From Lacipirellulaceae bacterium (GTDB lineage Bacteria > Planctomycetota > Planctomycetia > Pirellulales > Lacipirellulaceae), in assembly GCA_040218535.1 (NCBI GenBank), contig JAVJRG010000008.1:124001-188000 (forward strand): a stretch of 64,000 nucleotides of DNA, given 5' to 3'. Both the position numbers and the translations under genes were made by a program. Within the stretch, counting starts at the first letter, position 1, and each line of letters starts with the position of its first letter. The notes under the pieces were generated by a model that was given only the letters and a program-made list of their open reading frames with translations, did no database searches and had not been told where the DNA came from. This document shows positions 52,510 to 60,519 of the stretch, piece by piece.

Positions 52510-53343
52510 ATGAGTATTGAGGGAAATCAGTCACAAGAGGGCTGGTATATCCTGCAGATTACTGGAGGTCCGTACACAGACTCACAACTGAAACAGCTGA
52601 TGAGCGAAGCAGAAATCGAGCAGAACACACTCCTGACACATACATCTAAAACTAAGAATCGTATCATAGAAGCCAAGCAGATACGCGAATTGCGAGAGTT
52701 AGCGAAAAGTAAAGCACACATCGCACCTACTCCCGGAGTTGAAGTTTGCGAATTCAAGGGAGAAATACTAGGCATGACAACTCTTGAAGACTACACCCTG
52801 CGTCATCATAGAACACTCACCGAACACAACGAGCCAACTCCACAACGAACCGATCTCATGTGTCCTTCGGCAGTTGAATCCGTGTTCGCTGAGACTTGGT
52901 ATAAAGAGGCTGGTATCGTCCACGCCCGCATAGCCTTTCCCTTTGAGTCAATTCAATCTGCCTACGATGAAAGTCGTTGGTTTGCTGTTGCAGGTAAAAT
53001 TGAAACGGTCGCCGGCGCGCAACTGAAAGATTTGATACATGGTTTTATTGATGGAGTGCTATTCAAGGTGTTTGGCTACTTCGATTCGGCAGAGTTTTCA
53101 TCTGTGAAGAGAGCGTTTCTCACTAAGTATGGTGAACCGACTGAATCTTCCATGATGGCCCATCAAAAATCGTATGGAGCCGTATTCAACGGTGAGAGAA
53201 TCGTTTGGAATTTTGGTGATTGCACAGTGTTGCTCAATCAGTTTTCTTATGATTTAGATACTGCCGACTTTCATATACTTCACGATGCACTGACCAACGA
53301 ATTCGCATCTAGGGATCCGGGGCCTCAAGTTGATGATTTCTAG
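52510..53343 (+). CDS. GYF_2-like domain protein of unknown function, 277 aa
   Basis: Residues 9-50 (GWYILQITGGPYTDSQLKQL, then IEQNTLLTH) fit the GYF_2 domain, found in many planctomycete proteins as a binding module. The rest has no recognised domain: residues about 120-265 contain ESVFAETWYKEAGIVHARIA and a beta-like FSSVKRAFLTKYGEPTESS segment. There is no signal or membrane segment. AGAGGG before ATG 52510 is a decent ribosome site. Base composition is lower than neighbours: 50, 40 and 42% GC in 60-base lines at 52561, 52621 and 53041, against 57% at 54061 in the next gene. It may be acquired. It sits between the ADH and UxaE genes. Confidence 0.7.
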   Translation: MSIEGNQSQEGWYILQITGGPYTDSQLKQLMSEAEIEQNTLLTHTSKTKNRIIEAKQIRELRELAKSKAHIAPTPGVEVCEFKGEILGMTTLEDYTLRHHRTLTEHNEPTPQRTDLMCPSAVESVFAETWYKEAGIVHARIAFPFESIQSAYDESRWFAVAGKIETVAGAQLKDLIHGFIDGVLFKVFGYFDSAEFSSVKRAFLTKYGEPTESSMMAHQKSYGAVFNGERIVWNFGDCTVLLNQFSYDLDTADFHILHDALTNEFASRDPGPQVDDF

Positions 53344-53463
53344 AAATCTACGATGAAATGATTGCGCCTTTTGGATGTCTCATTCTGATTCGCCCTGCCA
53401 AGTAAAATAAAATCCTGCATCACAAAAGAATGAATATGAATTTCTAAATCAGCAAGGAATCTA

Positions 53464-54744
53464 ATGGCAACCACAGAAACAGTCACGCAAGAAACTACTG
53501 TCCTGGGACTCACCCCTTCCTTCGGATTTGGCGACCGGATTGGGCTCGCCACGCCCGGTCATGTCGCGGCGATGCGTGCAGCGGGCGGAAGCATCGCCCC
53601 GATGTTTGCTCAGCAGTCGATTCGCGAAATGGCCCGCACCAACCGCACGCCAGAGGGCGTCATGAGCGACGCTCTCCAAGCCGCGGCGTCGGCAGGCTGG
53701 GACAAGCCTCAAGGCTCGGACGCAGACCATTTGAAAACGCCCGAAGATGTCGATCGCACAGCAGCCGTTGGCTTCAAGTTTTTCACGATCGACCCTTCCG
53801 ACCACGTGGATCAGCAGGCGGACGACTACGACGCGCAGGCAGTCAAGGAAAAGTTTGCTGCAATTGCTGACAGCGTCACGTGGCTCGGCGGATACGAAGG
53901 CAAGGAAGTGACGCTCCCTTCGGGGACAAAACTCACCTTTGATCAGCAATCGCTGCAACGTGCCGGCGTGAAGTACGGTAAGGCTCTTGAGGAAGCGATC
54001 AAGCTGGCGGACTACATCAAGAGCGTCCAGGAAGCTGCTGGTCGAGACTACGAGATCGAACTGAGCGTCGACGAAACGGAGCAGCCAACAACGCTTGTCG
54101 AGCATTGGATCATCGCCGAACAATGTCTCACCCGCGGCGTGAAGCTCGTTTCCCTTGCGCCGCGATTTATCGGTGAGATGGAGAAGGGTGTCGACTACAT
54201 CGGCGATGTCGAGGCTCTCGAAGCCTCCATGAACGACCATGCCGCGGTTGCCGCCGAGCTGGGTCCCTACAAGCTGAGCCTGCATTCAGGCAGCGATAAA
54301 GTTTCGATGTATCCGTCGCTTGCTCGTGCGACGAAGGGGCAGTTCCACGTGAAGACTGCCGGAACCTCTTACTTGGAGGCACTTCGAGTCGTCGCGTTGT
54401 GCGACAAGCCGCTGTTTCGAGAAATGTGCGAGTTTGCCCGCGGTCGATACGAAACTGACCGGGCGACCTACCACGTTCACGCGACGTTGGAGAATGTGCC
54501 GGCACCGGCTGACTTAAGCGATGACCAGCTGCTCAAGGAATACCTCGAACGCTGGGAAGATGTTCCTGCAGGCAAAGGTTTCACCAATGCGGGACGACAG
54601 ATTTTGCACTGCACTTTCGGTTCGACGCTGACTGACGAGCGTTTCGGCCCCGCCCTGCGTGAATGCCTCGAAGCCAATCAACAGGTTTATAACGACGTGC
54701 TTGAAGAACACTTCGTGAAACACCTCGAAGCGTTGCAGGTTTAG
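53464..54744 (+). CDS. uxaE: Tagaturonate epimerase-like protein (UxaE family), 426 aa
   Basis: UxaE epimerises D-tagaturonate to D-fructuronate in galacturonate use. The sequence opens GLTPSFGFGDRIGLATPGHV (14-33), typical of the family, then KFFTIDPSDHVD, EIELSVDETEQPTT, KLSLHSGSDKVSMY with likely metal-ligand His and Asp, and FHVKTAGTSYLEALRV. Length fits. AAGGA precedes ATG 53464. It is followed by RbsD/FucU-like and lactonase genes in tight order, so this plus-strand set is probably an operon for sugar acids. Confidence 0.78.
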   Translation: MATTETVTQETTVLGLTPSFGFGDRIGLATPGHVAAMRAAGGSIAPMFAQQSIREMARTNRTPEGVMSDALQAAASAGWDKPQGSDADHLKTPEDVDRTAAVGFKFFTIDPSDHVDQQADDYDAQAVKEKFAAIADSVTWLGGYEGKEVTLPSGTKLTFDQQSLQRAGVKYGKALEEAIKLADYIKSVQEAAGRDYEIELSVDETEQPTTLVEHWIIAEQCLTRGVKLVSLAPRFIGEMEKGVDYIGDVEALEASMNDHAAVAAELGPYKLSLHSGSDKVSMYPSLARATKGQFHVKTAGTSYLEALRVVALCDKPLFREMCEFARGRYETDRATYHVHATLENVPAPADLSDDQLLKEYLERWEDVPAGKGFTNAGRQILHCTFGSTLTDERFGPALRECLEANQQVYNDVLEEHFVKHLEALQV

Positions 54745-54816
54745 ATACTTGGTGTGCCACTGCTGGCTTGCCCAGCAGTGGCACCTGTCCACTAACCGAC
54801 TTATCTCAGAACCATC

Positions 54817-55206
54817 ATGCTCGACACCGGCATCCTCAACCCGCACGTTAATCATCTCCTCAGCCGCGTTCGGCATACCAATACGTTGGTGATTGCTGAC
54901 CGCGGATTTCCTTTCTGGCCGCAGATTGAGACGGTCGACATCTCACTCGTCGACGATGTTCCGTCGGTCTTGCAGGTACTCAATGCTATTCGCAAGAACT
55001 TCGTCTTTGGTAAGGCATGGATGGCTCAAGAGTTCCTCGATAATAACGACGAGGCGACGACTGACGCCTTTGCGAAAGCACTCGATGGCATTCCGCTTGC
55101 TCATGAGCAGCACGACACGTTCAAGTTGCGGGTGCAAAGTGCCATCGGCCTCATTCGAACTGGTGATACCGTGCAATACGCCAACATGGTTTTGGAGTCC
55201 GCTTGA
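54817..55206 (+). CDS. RbsD/FucU-family sugar mutarotase, 129 aa
   Basis: RbsD (D-ribose pyranase) and FucU (L-fucose mutarotase) speed the change of sugar anomers or ring form. Family features are NPHVNHLLSRVRHTNTLVIADRG (early His and DRG motif), FPFWP, VDISLVDDVPSVL and the C-terminal IRTGDTVQYANMVL with the conserved Tyr/Asn. Substrate is unclear; the adjacent COG3618 lactonase favours a fucose-like sugar. Its stop TGA shares one base with the next gene's ATG (TGATG). Confidence 0.83.
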   Translation: MLDTGILNPHVNHLLSRVRHTNTLVIADRGFPFWPQIETVDISLVDDVPSVLQVLNAIRKNFVFGKAWMAQEFLDNNDEATTDAFAKALDGIPLAHEQHDTFKLRVQSAIGLIRTGDTVQYANMVLESA

Positions 55207-56066
55207 TGGCTGACTCGGAAGCCAACAGCGTCAGGATCATTGATTCGCACCACCACTTCTGGCACTACACGCTGGAAGACTACGGCTGGATGGACGACTC
55301 GATGGTGGCGATCCGCCGCGACTTTCTGCCAACGGATCTCCAGACAGAAATCAGCAACGCGGGGGTCGAAGGAGTCGTCTCCGTCCAAGCACGGCAGAGC
55401 CTTGAAGAAACCCGTATGCTCTGCGATTTCGCCGGGCAGCACGACTTCATCAAAGGAGTTGTTGGTTGGGTGCCGCTTCTGACCGACGAGCTTCCCGCGG
55501 CACTGGAGGAGTTTTCCAGCGAGACGAAACTCAAAGCCGTGCGTCATGTCGTTCAGGATGAGCCCGATGACTTCCTTCTGCGAGACGATTTCAACGAAGG
55601 CGTAGCCCTGCTTGCTGCCAACGGTCTTGTCTACGACGTGTTGATCTTCGAACGTCAACTGCCCGCAGCGATTGAGTTCGTCGACAAGCATACCGATCAA
55701 TCGTTCGTCCTCGATCACATTGCCAAGCCGAAGATTGGAGCAGACGAACTCGAACCCTGGCGCACAAACCTCCTCAAACTGGCCGAGCGAGAGAACATCG
55801 TTTGCAAGCTCTCTGGCATGGTCACCGAGGCGGACTATCAGTCTTGGACGCCTCAGCAGTTGCAGCCTTACTTGGAGACGGTTTTGGAAGCGTTCGGCCC
55901 AAAGCGACTTATGTTCGGTACTGACTGGCCGGTTTGCACACTTGCTTGTGAGTACCAAGAATGGGTTCGCATCATCCGAGAATTCGCCGCTCCCCTTACT
56001 GAAACGGAACGTCATGCGTTGTTCTTCGAAACGGCAAACCAAGCTTACCACTTGCAGCTCGATTGA
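55206..56066 (+). CDS. Amidohydrolase-2/COG3618 sugar lactonase-like TIM barrel, 286 aa
   Basis: The family start IIDSHHHFWHYTLEDYGWMD (HxH metal site) opens a TIM barrel, followed by VVSVQARQSLEETRML, SFVLDHIAKPKIG (His ligand), CKLSGMVTEADY and FGTDWPVC (catalytic Asp). COG3618 includes L-fucono-1,5-lactonase and L-rhamnono-lactonase, which open sugar lactones. Combined with the upstream FucU-like mutarotase and the nearby dehydrogenase, it fits an oxidative sugar pathway, though no dehydratase or aldolase is seen here. ATG 55206 overlaps the previous stop by one base. Confidence 0.83.
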   Translation: MADSEANSVRIIDSHHHFWHYTLEDYGWMDDSMVAIRRDFLPTDLQTEISNAGVEGVVSVQARQSLEETRMLCDFAGQHDFIKGVVGWVPLLTDELPAALEEFSSETKLKAVRHVVQDEPDDFLLRDDFNEGVALLAANGLVYDVLIFERQLPAAIEFVDKHTDQSFVLDHIAKPKIGADELEPWRTNLLKLAERENIVCKLSGMVTEADYQSWTPQQLQPYLETVLEAFGPKRLMFGTDWPVCTLACEYQEWVRIIREFAAPLTETERHALFFETANQAYHLQLD

Positions 56067-56103
56067 AAACGTTCAATCAAGATTCGTCACTAGCCCGCGA
56101 CCT

Positions 56104-57222
56104 ATGCGTCGCGCGGTGCGTCTGGCGACGGTAGCTACGTACTTGCTAGTAGTCGTCGCAGGCTCGAACGTGATTTCTGCAAAGGAGAATTACACCATCG
56201 AGTGGAAGCCACTCTTCAACGGCAAGAACCTCGACGGTTGGGACACATGGCTCCGCGCTCCACAGGAAGAAGGCGCAGAAAAGGGCGAGCCGCTGGGGCT
56301 GAACAACGATCCGCGGAAAGTCTTTACCGTAGTCGATGGGAAGCTTCGAGTTTCAGGAGAAGTTTTCGGTTGTATCTCCTCCAAAGAGGAATACGCAGAC
56401 TACGAAATCCGTTGGAAGTACCGTTGGGGCGAGAAGAAATGGCCACCTCGGCTCAATCAATTGCGAGACAGTGGCTTCCTTTATCATTGCTACGGCAAGC
56501 ACGGTGCTTTCTGGAATGCTTGGAAGGCCTGCGTCGAGTATCAGGTGCAAGAAGGTGATTCAGGAGACTACTACTTTCTTGCTGGTCCTCGAGGAGAAGT
56601 CCGCGTGGCGGATCCCAAGAAGGAAGGCTACGGCAAAGATTACTCCGCGACGGGTGAGCTAACGACGCAGAGCCAGCGTATTGTCCACAGCGGCAGTCGC
56701 CGTCATCGCCACGGCGAGTGGGTGGACTGTCACGCCATCATTCGAGGTGACACGTCCGTTCATATTGTTGAGGGCATCGTTGTCAACCGGGCCGAAAAGT
56801 TACAGGGGAGGGTGGATGGCAAATACGTGCAGCTCAAGAAGGGGCACCTGCAGTTCCAATCTGAAGCAGCCGAGATTTTCTACAAAGACATTGAGTTGCG
56901 TGATCTCCCGCAGGGCGGATCGGGAGAGCACTCGTTAGAAACGCTTACCGTTTCGAGTAAGGGGCTAACGATCACCGTGCAAAACGGGGTCCAGCATCAG
57001 GCCTACCTTCCCGCGATTGAGTTAATCGGGAAGCACAGCAAGCACTTCGAGCTGGCGGACTCCCCCTTGCCCGTTCGACTTGGTCCTGGCGAGGTGTTGC
57101 TCTTGGAGCTGAGGGCTGCTGAGGGGTTTGAGATTGGGGATGACCTCGACCTGAAGTGCCGTCTGGAGAGCCTCAACGGGCCTGTCGAGAGCTCAATTCT
57201 CGACATTTCTGAGGGTCTGTAG
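56104..57222 (+). CDS. Exported DUF1080 (3-keto-disaccharide hydrolase) family protein, 372 aa
   Basis: The signal peptide is about residues 1-27 (ending VISA). KPLFNGKNLDGWDTW (35-49) is the characteristic DUF1080 opening, then DYEIRWKYRWGEK, SGFLYHCYGKHG and ECHAI-like WVDCHAIIRGD, KGHLQFQSEAAEIFYKDIEL near the domain end. The fold is a concanavalin-like sandwich; some members cleave 3-keto-glycosides. After about 275 the final 100 residues carry an extra domain (SLETLTVSSKGLTITVQNG) of unknown type. ATG 56104 is chosen for its signal peptide. It is 37 bases after the lactonase stop and so may belong to the same transcript. Confidence 0.85.
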   Translation: MRRAVRLATVATYLLVVVAGSNVISAKENYTIEWKPLFNGKNLDGWDTWLRAPQEEGAEKGEPLGLNNDPRKVFTVVDGKLRVSGEVFGCISSKEEYADYEIRWKYRWGEKKWPPRLNQLRDSGFLYHCYGKHGAFWNAWKACVEYQVQEGDSGDYYFLAGPRGEVRVADPKKEGYGKDYSATGELTTQSQRIVHSGSRRHRHGEWVDCHAIIRGDTSVHIVEGIVVNRAEKLQGRVDGKYVQLKKGHLQFQSEAAEIFYKDIELRDLPQGGSGEHSLETLTVSSKGLTITVQNGVQHQAYLPAIELIGKHSKHFELADSPLPVRLGPGEVLLLELRAAEGFEIGDDLDLKCRLESLNGPVESSILDISEGL

Positions 57223-57310
57223 GCCCGAAATCCTGTGCTATATTTGAGCTTAAGTCTCGCTGCCCCGGCTCGTAGGGTTGAGTCTCGGCATCTTTCGAGG
57301 CGAGGACCCA

Positions 57311-60070
57311 ATGAGCACGACCAACCTTCAACAAACGCAGTTAGAAGATACCAAAGCGGGGATTCCCAGTCTTGGGATGTGCCTGCTGCTGGTTGTCGTC
57401 TACCTGCTTCTTGCTGAATTCGGCCACGCGCTTTCCTTTGAGAGTAAAGTGGCAACGTTCTGGCCGCCCAGCGGCTTGAGCCTCGCGGCTTTACTGCTCT
57501 CGTCGAAGCGAGGATGGCCTCGTTTGATCGTTGCTATTCTTACCGCCAATCTAATTTCCGATATTGGCTTCCATGAAAAGACTCTGCCGCAATCGCTCGG
57601 CTTCGCAATCGCTAATCTAGCCGAAGCTTTGCTAGGAGCTTTTCTGTTTAAGATTTGGTATCCGAAGCGAACCACCCTGGCTTCCTTTGGTGAGGTGGCG
57701 GCCTTCGTTCTCCTGTGTTGCACATTGGCTACGGAGATCGGCGCTACGATCGGAGCGGGGGTTCTTTATTACGCTTTCGATCTCGATTACTGGGAGAGCT
57801 GGCGAGTTTGGTGGAGTGGCGATGCGATCGGGATGTTGGTCTTTGCTCCACTGTTCTTGTTATTACTGTCGAAAACCGCTCAGAGACCCAAGGATTGGCA
57901 AGAGTACGCGTTGCTGATCTCGCTGGTCGTACTTATTGGCGGAGTCACGCAGTTGGTTGTCGGTCAGCAGGACAAACCGATCGCAACCCTGATCGTACCT
58001 CTGCTGATCGTCGTCGCGTTGCGTTTCAAGATGTTTGGAGCGGCGCTGGGTGTGGCGGCGATGACGATCGTCGCCGTCTGGGATACCTCACAGGGAAGCG
58101 GGCTCTTTGCCAGCCTAGGTGAACTTGGTAACCAAGCCTTTGCGCTGCAAATTTATGTGGCGACGATGGCCATCTCTGCTCTGACGCTTGCCGCTGCTGC
58201 TTCGGAACGTGACCAACAAGCGAAGCTACTACAAGAGCAGCGAGAAGAGATGACAAAGATTATCGACACCTTGCCCGCCTACATTTGGTTCAAGGACACG
58301 AATAATCGGATGCTCAAGGTCAACCAGGCCGCAGCAGAAGCCACGGGCTTGCCGCGAGAAGAAATCGAAGGAAAAACGGCGAATGAGATCTATCCCAACC
58401 AAGCCGACAGTTATTACGACGGAGACCGCCAAGTGATGGCCTCCGGGCAATCCCTCACGGGACTGATCGAGGAACTTCCCGCGAAGGATGGCCGCCGTTG
58501 GATGAGCATCGACAAGCACCCCGTAAAAGCTGCGGATGACAAGGTCGAAGGCATTATCGTTGTTGCCACGGATATCACCGAGCGTCGCAAGGCGGAGCGT
58601 CAACTACGTCTGAATCAATTCACCACCGATCAATCCCCCAATGCCATTTACTGGGTCCGCAGCGATGGCCGTTTTGTGTACGTCAACGAAGCAGCTTGTC
58701 GGATGCTCGGCTACAGTCGCGAGGAGCTGCTGGAGCGCCGCGTCAGCGACATTGCTCCCGAGTACCCCGCGGAGACTTGGAACGACTACTGGAACATGAT
58801 CAAGGGGAAAGGGTACCACGAGATTGAAACCCAACACCAAGGTTCCGATGGAGTTCGTCATGCCGTTTCGATTCAAATTCACTTCGTCGACAACGAAGAG
58901 GAACCACTGCTCGTTGCCACTTCTCGCGATATTTCTGAGCGAAAACGACAGGAACAGGAACTTGCACGCATTCGCGAGCAACTTCAACTTGCGATGACCG
59001 GCGGAAACGTAGGACTGTGGGACTGGGATATCGTTGGTGAAGACGTTTACTACTCGCCTGAGTTCCACGATCAGCTTGGTGAGCCACGCGAAACCCTCTC
59101 GGGCCTCGAAGACTGGAGGTCGCGCCTTCATCCAGACGATCTTGAGCAGGCGCTGAAACGCGTCGAAGAGCAGTTCGAGGGGCGGTATGGAGATTCCGAA
59201 TACGAACAGACCTTCCGCATGCGTCATGCTGATGGAAACTACCGCTGGATCCGCTCGCTGGGGCAGTTATTGCGCGATTTGCAGGGGAATCCCCTACGAA
59301 TGATCGGGGTACACGTCGATGTGACGGAGAATCATGAGCTATTGGAGAGAGTGCGAAGCGCCTATCGCGAACTCGACAGCTTTACGTACATAGCCTCTCA
59401 CGACCTGAAGGCCCCCTTGAGAGCTATCGATAACTTATCAAGCTGGATCGCCGCTGATCTCGAAGATCAACTTCCAGAGAAGTCCGCTGAGCATCTCTCG
59501 ATTCTCAGGCAACGGACCCGACGCATGGAACTGTTGCTGAATGATTTACTTGAGTATTCGCGTGTGGGTCGCAGTAAGTTCCATGCGGAGGAAGTGGACA
59601 CGGACCAACTTGTAAAAGACGCTTTCGAGTTGGTGGCACCCGCAGAAGGTTTTCGGCTGACCACCAGTGAGCTACCCGTTTTCGACACGGTTCGGCCTCC
59701 GCTCGAACTTTGCTTGCGAAATCTGATCGACAATGCGATCAAACACCACGATCGGGGGGAAGGTAATATTACCGTCGGATGCGAGGTGCAAACACACTAT
59801 TATCGATTCTCGGTATCAGACGATGGGGCTGGAATCCCCGAGGAGTTTCATGACCGGATATTTGGTATGTTTCAGTCACTCAAGCCAAGGGACGAAGTCG
59901 AAGGTAGTGGTATAGGTTTAACAATGCTCAAGAAAACTGTAGAACACTATGGTGGAGAATTGAGTTTGAAGTCGAAGCCGGGGGCGGGTAGTACGTTCTC
60001 ATTCACTTGGCCGAAGACACTTCGAACCGCAAGTAAAGTGACTTCAGAGGAAGCCTACTTGCCTGGATAA
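57311..60070 (+). CDS. MASE1-PAS sensor histidine kinase, 919 aa
   Basis: The first about 290 residues have eight hydrophobic segments of the MASE1 sensor type (FWPPSGLSLAALLL and FGEVAAFVLLCCTLATEIGA). A coiled segment leads to three PAS modules: TLPAYIWFKDTNNRMLKVNQ (about 315-430), SPNAIYWVRSDGRFVYVNE (440-560) and a PAS_3 type GLWDWDIVGEDVYYSPEFH (575-680). Then come HisKA YIASHDLKAPLRAIDNLSS and the HATPase with LIDNAIKHH, DDGAGIPEEFHDRIFGMF and GSGIGLTMLKK. The phytochrome/bacteriophytochrome-like HDLKAPL kinase core matches partner Rcp1 regulators. ATG 57311 has GAGG before it. The regulator gene follows after 5 bases. Confidence 0.93.
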   Translation: MSTTNLQQTQLEDTKAGIPSLGMCLLLVVVYLLLAEFGHALSFESKVATFWPPSGLSLAALLLSSKRGWPRLIVAILTANLISDIGFHEKTLPQSLGFAIANLAEALLGAFLFKIWYPKRTTLASFGEVAAFVLLCCTLATEIGATIGAGVLYYAFDLDYWESWRVWWSGDAIGMLVFAPLFLLLLSKTAQRPKDWQEYALLISLVVLIGGVTQLVVGQQDKPIATLIVPLLIVVALRFKMFGAALGVAAMTIVAVWDTSQGSGLFASLGELGNQAFALQIYVATMAISALTLAAAASERDQQAKLLQEQREEMTKIIDTLPAYIWFKDTNNRMLKVNQAAAEATGLPREEIEGKTANEIYPNQADSYYDGDRQVMASGQSLTGLIEELPAKDGRRWMSIDKHPVKAADDKVEGIIVVATDITERRKAERQLRLNQFTTDQSPNAIYWVRSDGRFVYVNEAACRMLGYSREELLERRVSDIAPEYPAETWNDYWNMIKGKGYHEIETQHQGSDGVRHAVSIQIHFVDNEEEPLLVATSRDISERKRQEQELARIREQLQLAMTGGNVGLWDWDIVGEDVYYSPEFHDQLGEPRETLSGLEDWRSRLHPDDLEQALKRVEEQFEGRYGDSEYEQTFRMRHADGNYRWIRSLGQLLRDLQGNPLRMIGVHVDVTENHELLERVRSAYRELDSFTYIASHDLKAPLRAIDNLSSWIAADLEDQLPEKSAEHLSILRQRTRRMELLLNDLLEYSRVGRSKFHAEEVDTDQLVKDAFELVAPAEGFRLTTSELPVFDTVRPPLELCLRNLIDNAIKHHDRGEGNITVGCEVQTHYYRFSVSDDGAGIPEEFHDRIFGMFQSLKPRDEVEGSGIGLTMLKKTVEHYGGELSLKSKPGAGSTFSFTWPKTLRTASKVTSEEAYLPG

Positions 60071-60075
60071 GTACC

Positions 60076-60504
60076 ATGAAAGATCCGAAGGTATTGCTTG
60101 TCGAAGACGATCGCGTTGACGCAGAGGCCGTCAAACGCGCCTTCGAAAAGCAAAGGATCTCGAACACACTGATCATGGCGAACGACGGCATTGAGGCTTT
60201 GGAGATTCTTCGCGGAGAGCAGTCAGAACCGCTTCAGCGACCTTTCATCATTCTTCTCGACCTCAACATGCCTCGGATGAATGGGCTTGAGTTTCTCAAG
60301 CAACTCCGCGCTGACGAAATGCTTCGTGATACGATTGTCTTTGTCCTGACAACCTCTGACGATCCTCGAGACAAAGTAGCCGCTTACGAGAACCAAGTGG
60401 CTGGCTACATGGTCAAGTCACGCGTTGGGGAGGATTTCCTCAAGCTTACCGAACTGCTAAGTCAATTCTGGCGAATCGTCGAAATGCCACCGGCGCCACA
60501 TTAG
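60076..60504 (+). CDS. Rcp1-like single-domain response regulator, 142 aa
   Basis: A receiver without output domain: VEDDRVDAEAVKRAF (acidic pair), ILLDLNMPRMNGLEFL (phosphoacceptor Asp), LTTSDDPRDKV switch region and YMVKSRV with the conserved Lys. Usual members have VKP here; this one has VKS. Single-domain Rcp1-type regulators are partners of bacteriophytochrome-like kinases, and this start lies 5 bases behind the MASE1 kinase stop, so the pair is a module. Its downstream output is unknown. Confidence 0.92.
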   Translation: MKDPKVLLVEDDRVDAEAVKRAFEKQRISNTLIMANDGIEALEILRGEQSEPLQRPFIILLDLNMPRMNGLEFLKQLRADEMLRDTIVFVLTTSDDPRDKVAAYENQVAGYMVKSRVGEDFLKLTELLSQFWRIVEMPPAPH

Positions 60505-60519
60505 TGTGCTGAAAGCCGA

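Noticed and set aside
53461-54285. 274-codon minus-strand frame opposite the UxaE-like gene
   Set aside because: Antisense shadow; the plus-strand protein has clear family motifs and a ribosome site.
55101-56051. 316-codon minus-strand frame opposite the COG3618 lactonase
   Set aside because: Antisense shadow; the plus strand carries metal-site motifs and coupled start and stop.
55672-56103. Longer N-terminus for the DUF1080 protein
   Set aside because: The extra 144 codons lie in another frame of the lactonase gene; ATG 56104 gives a signal peptide.
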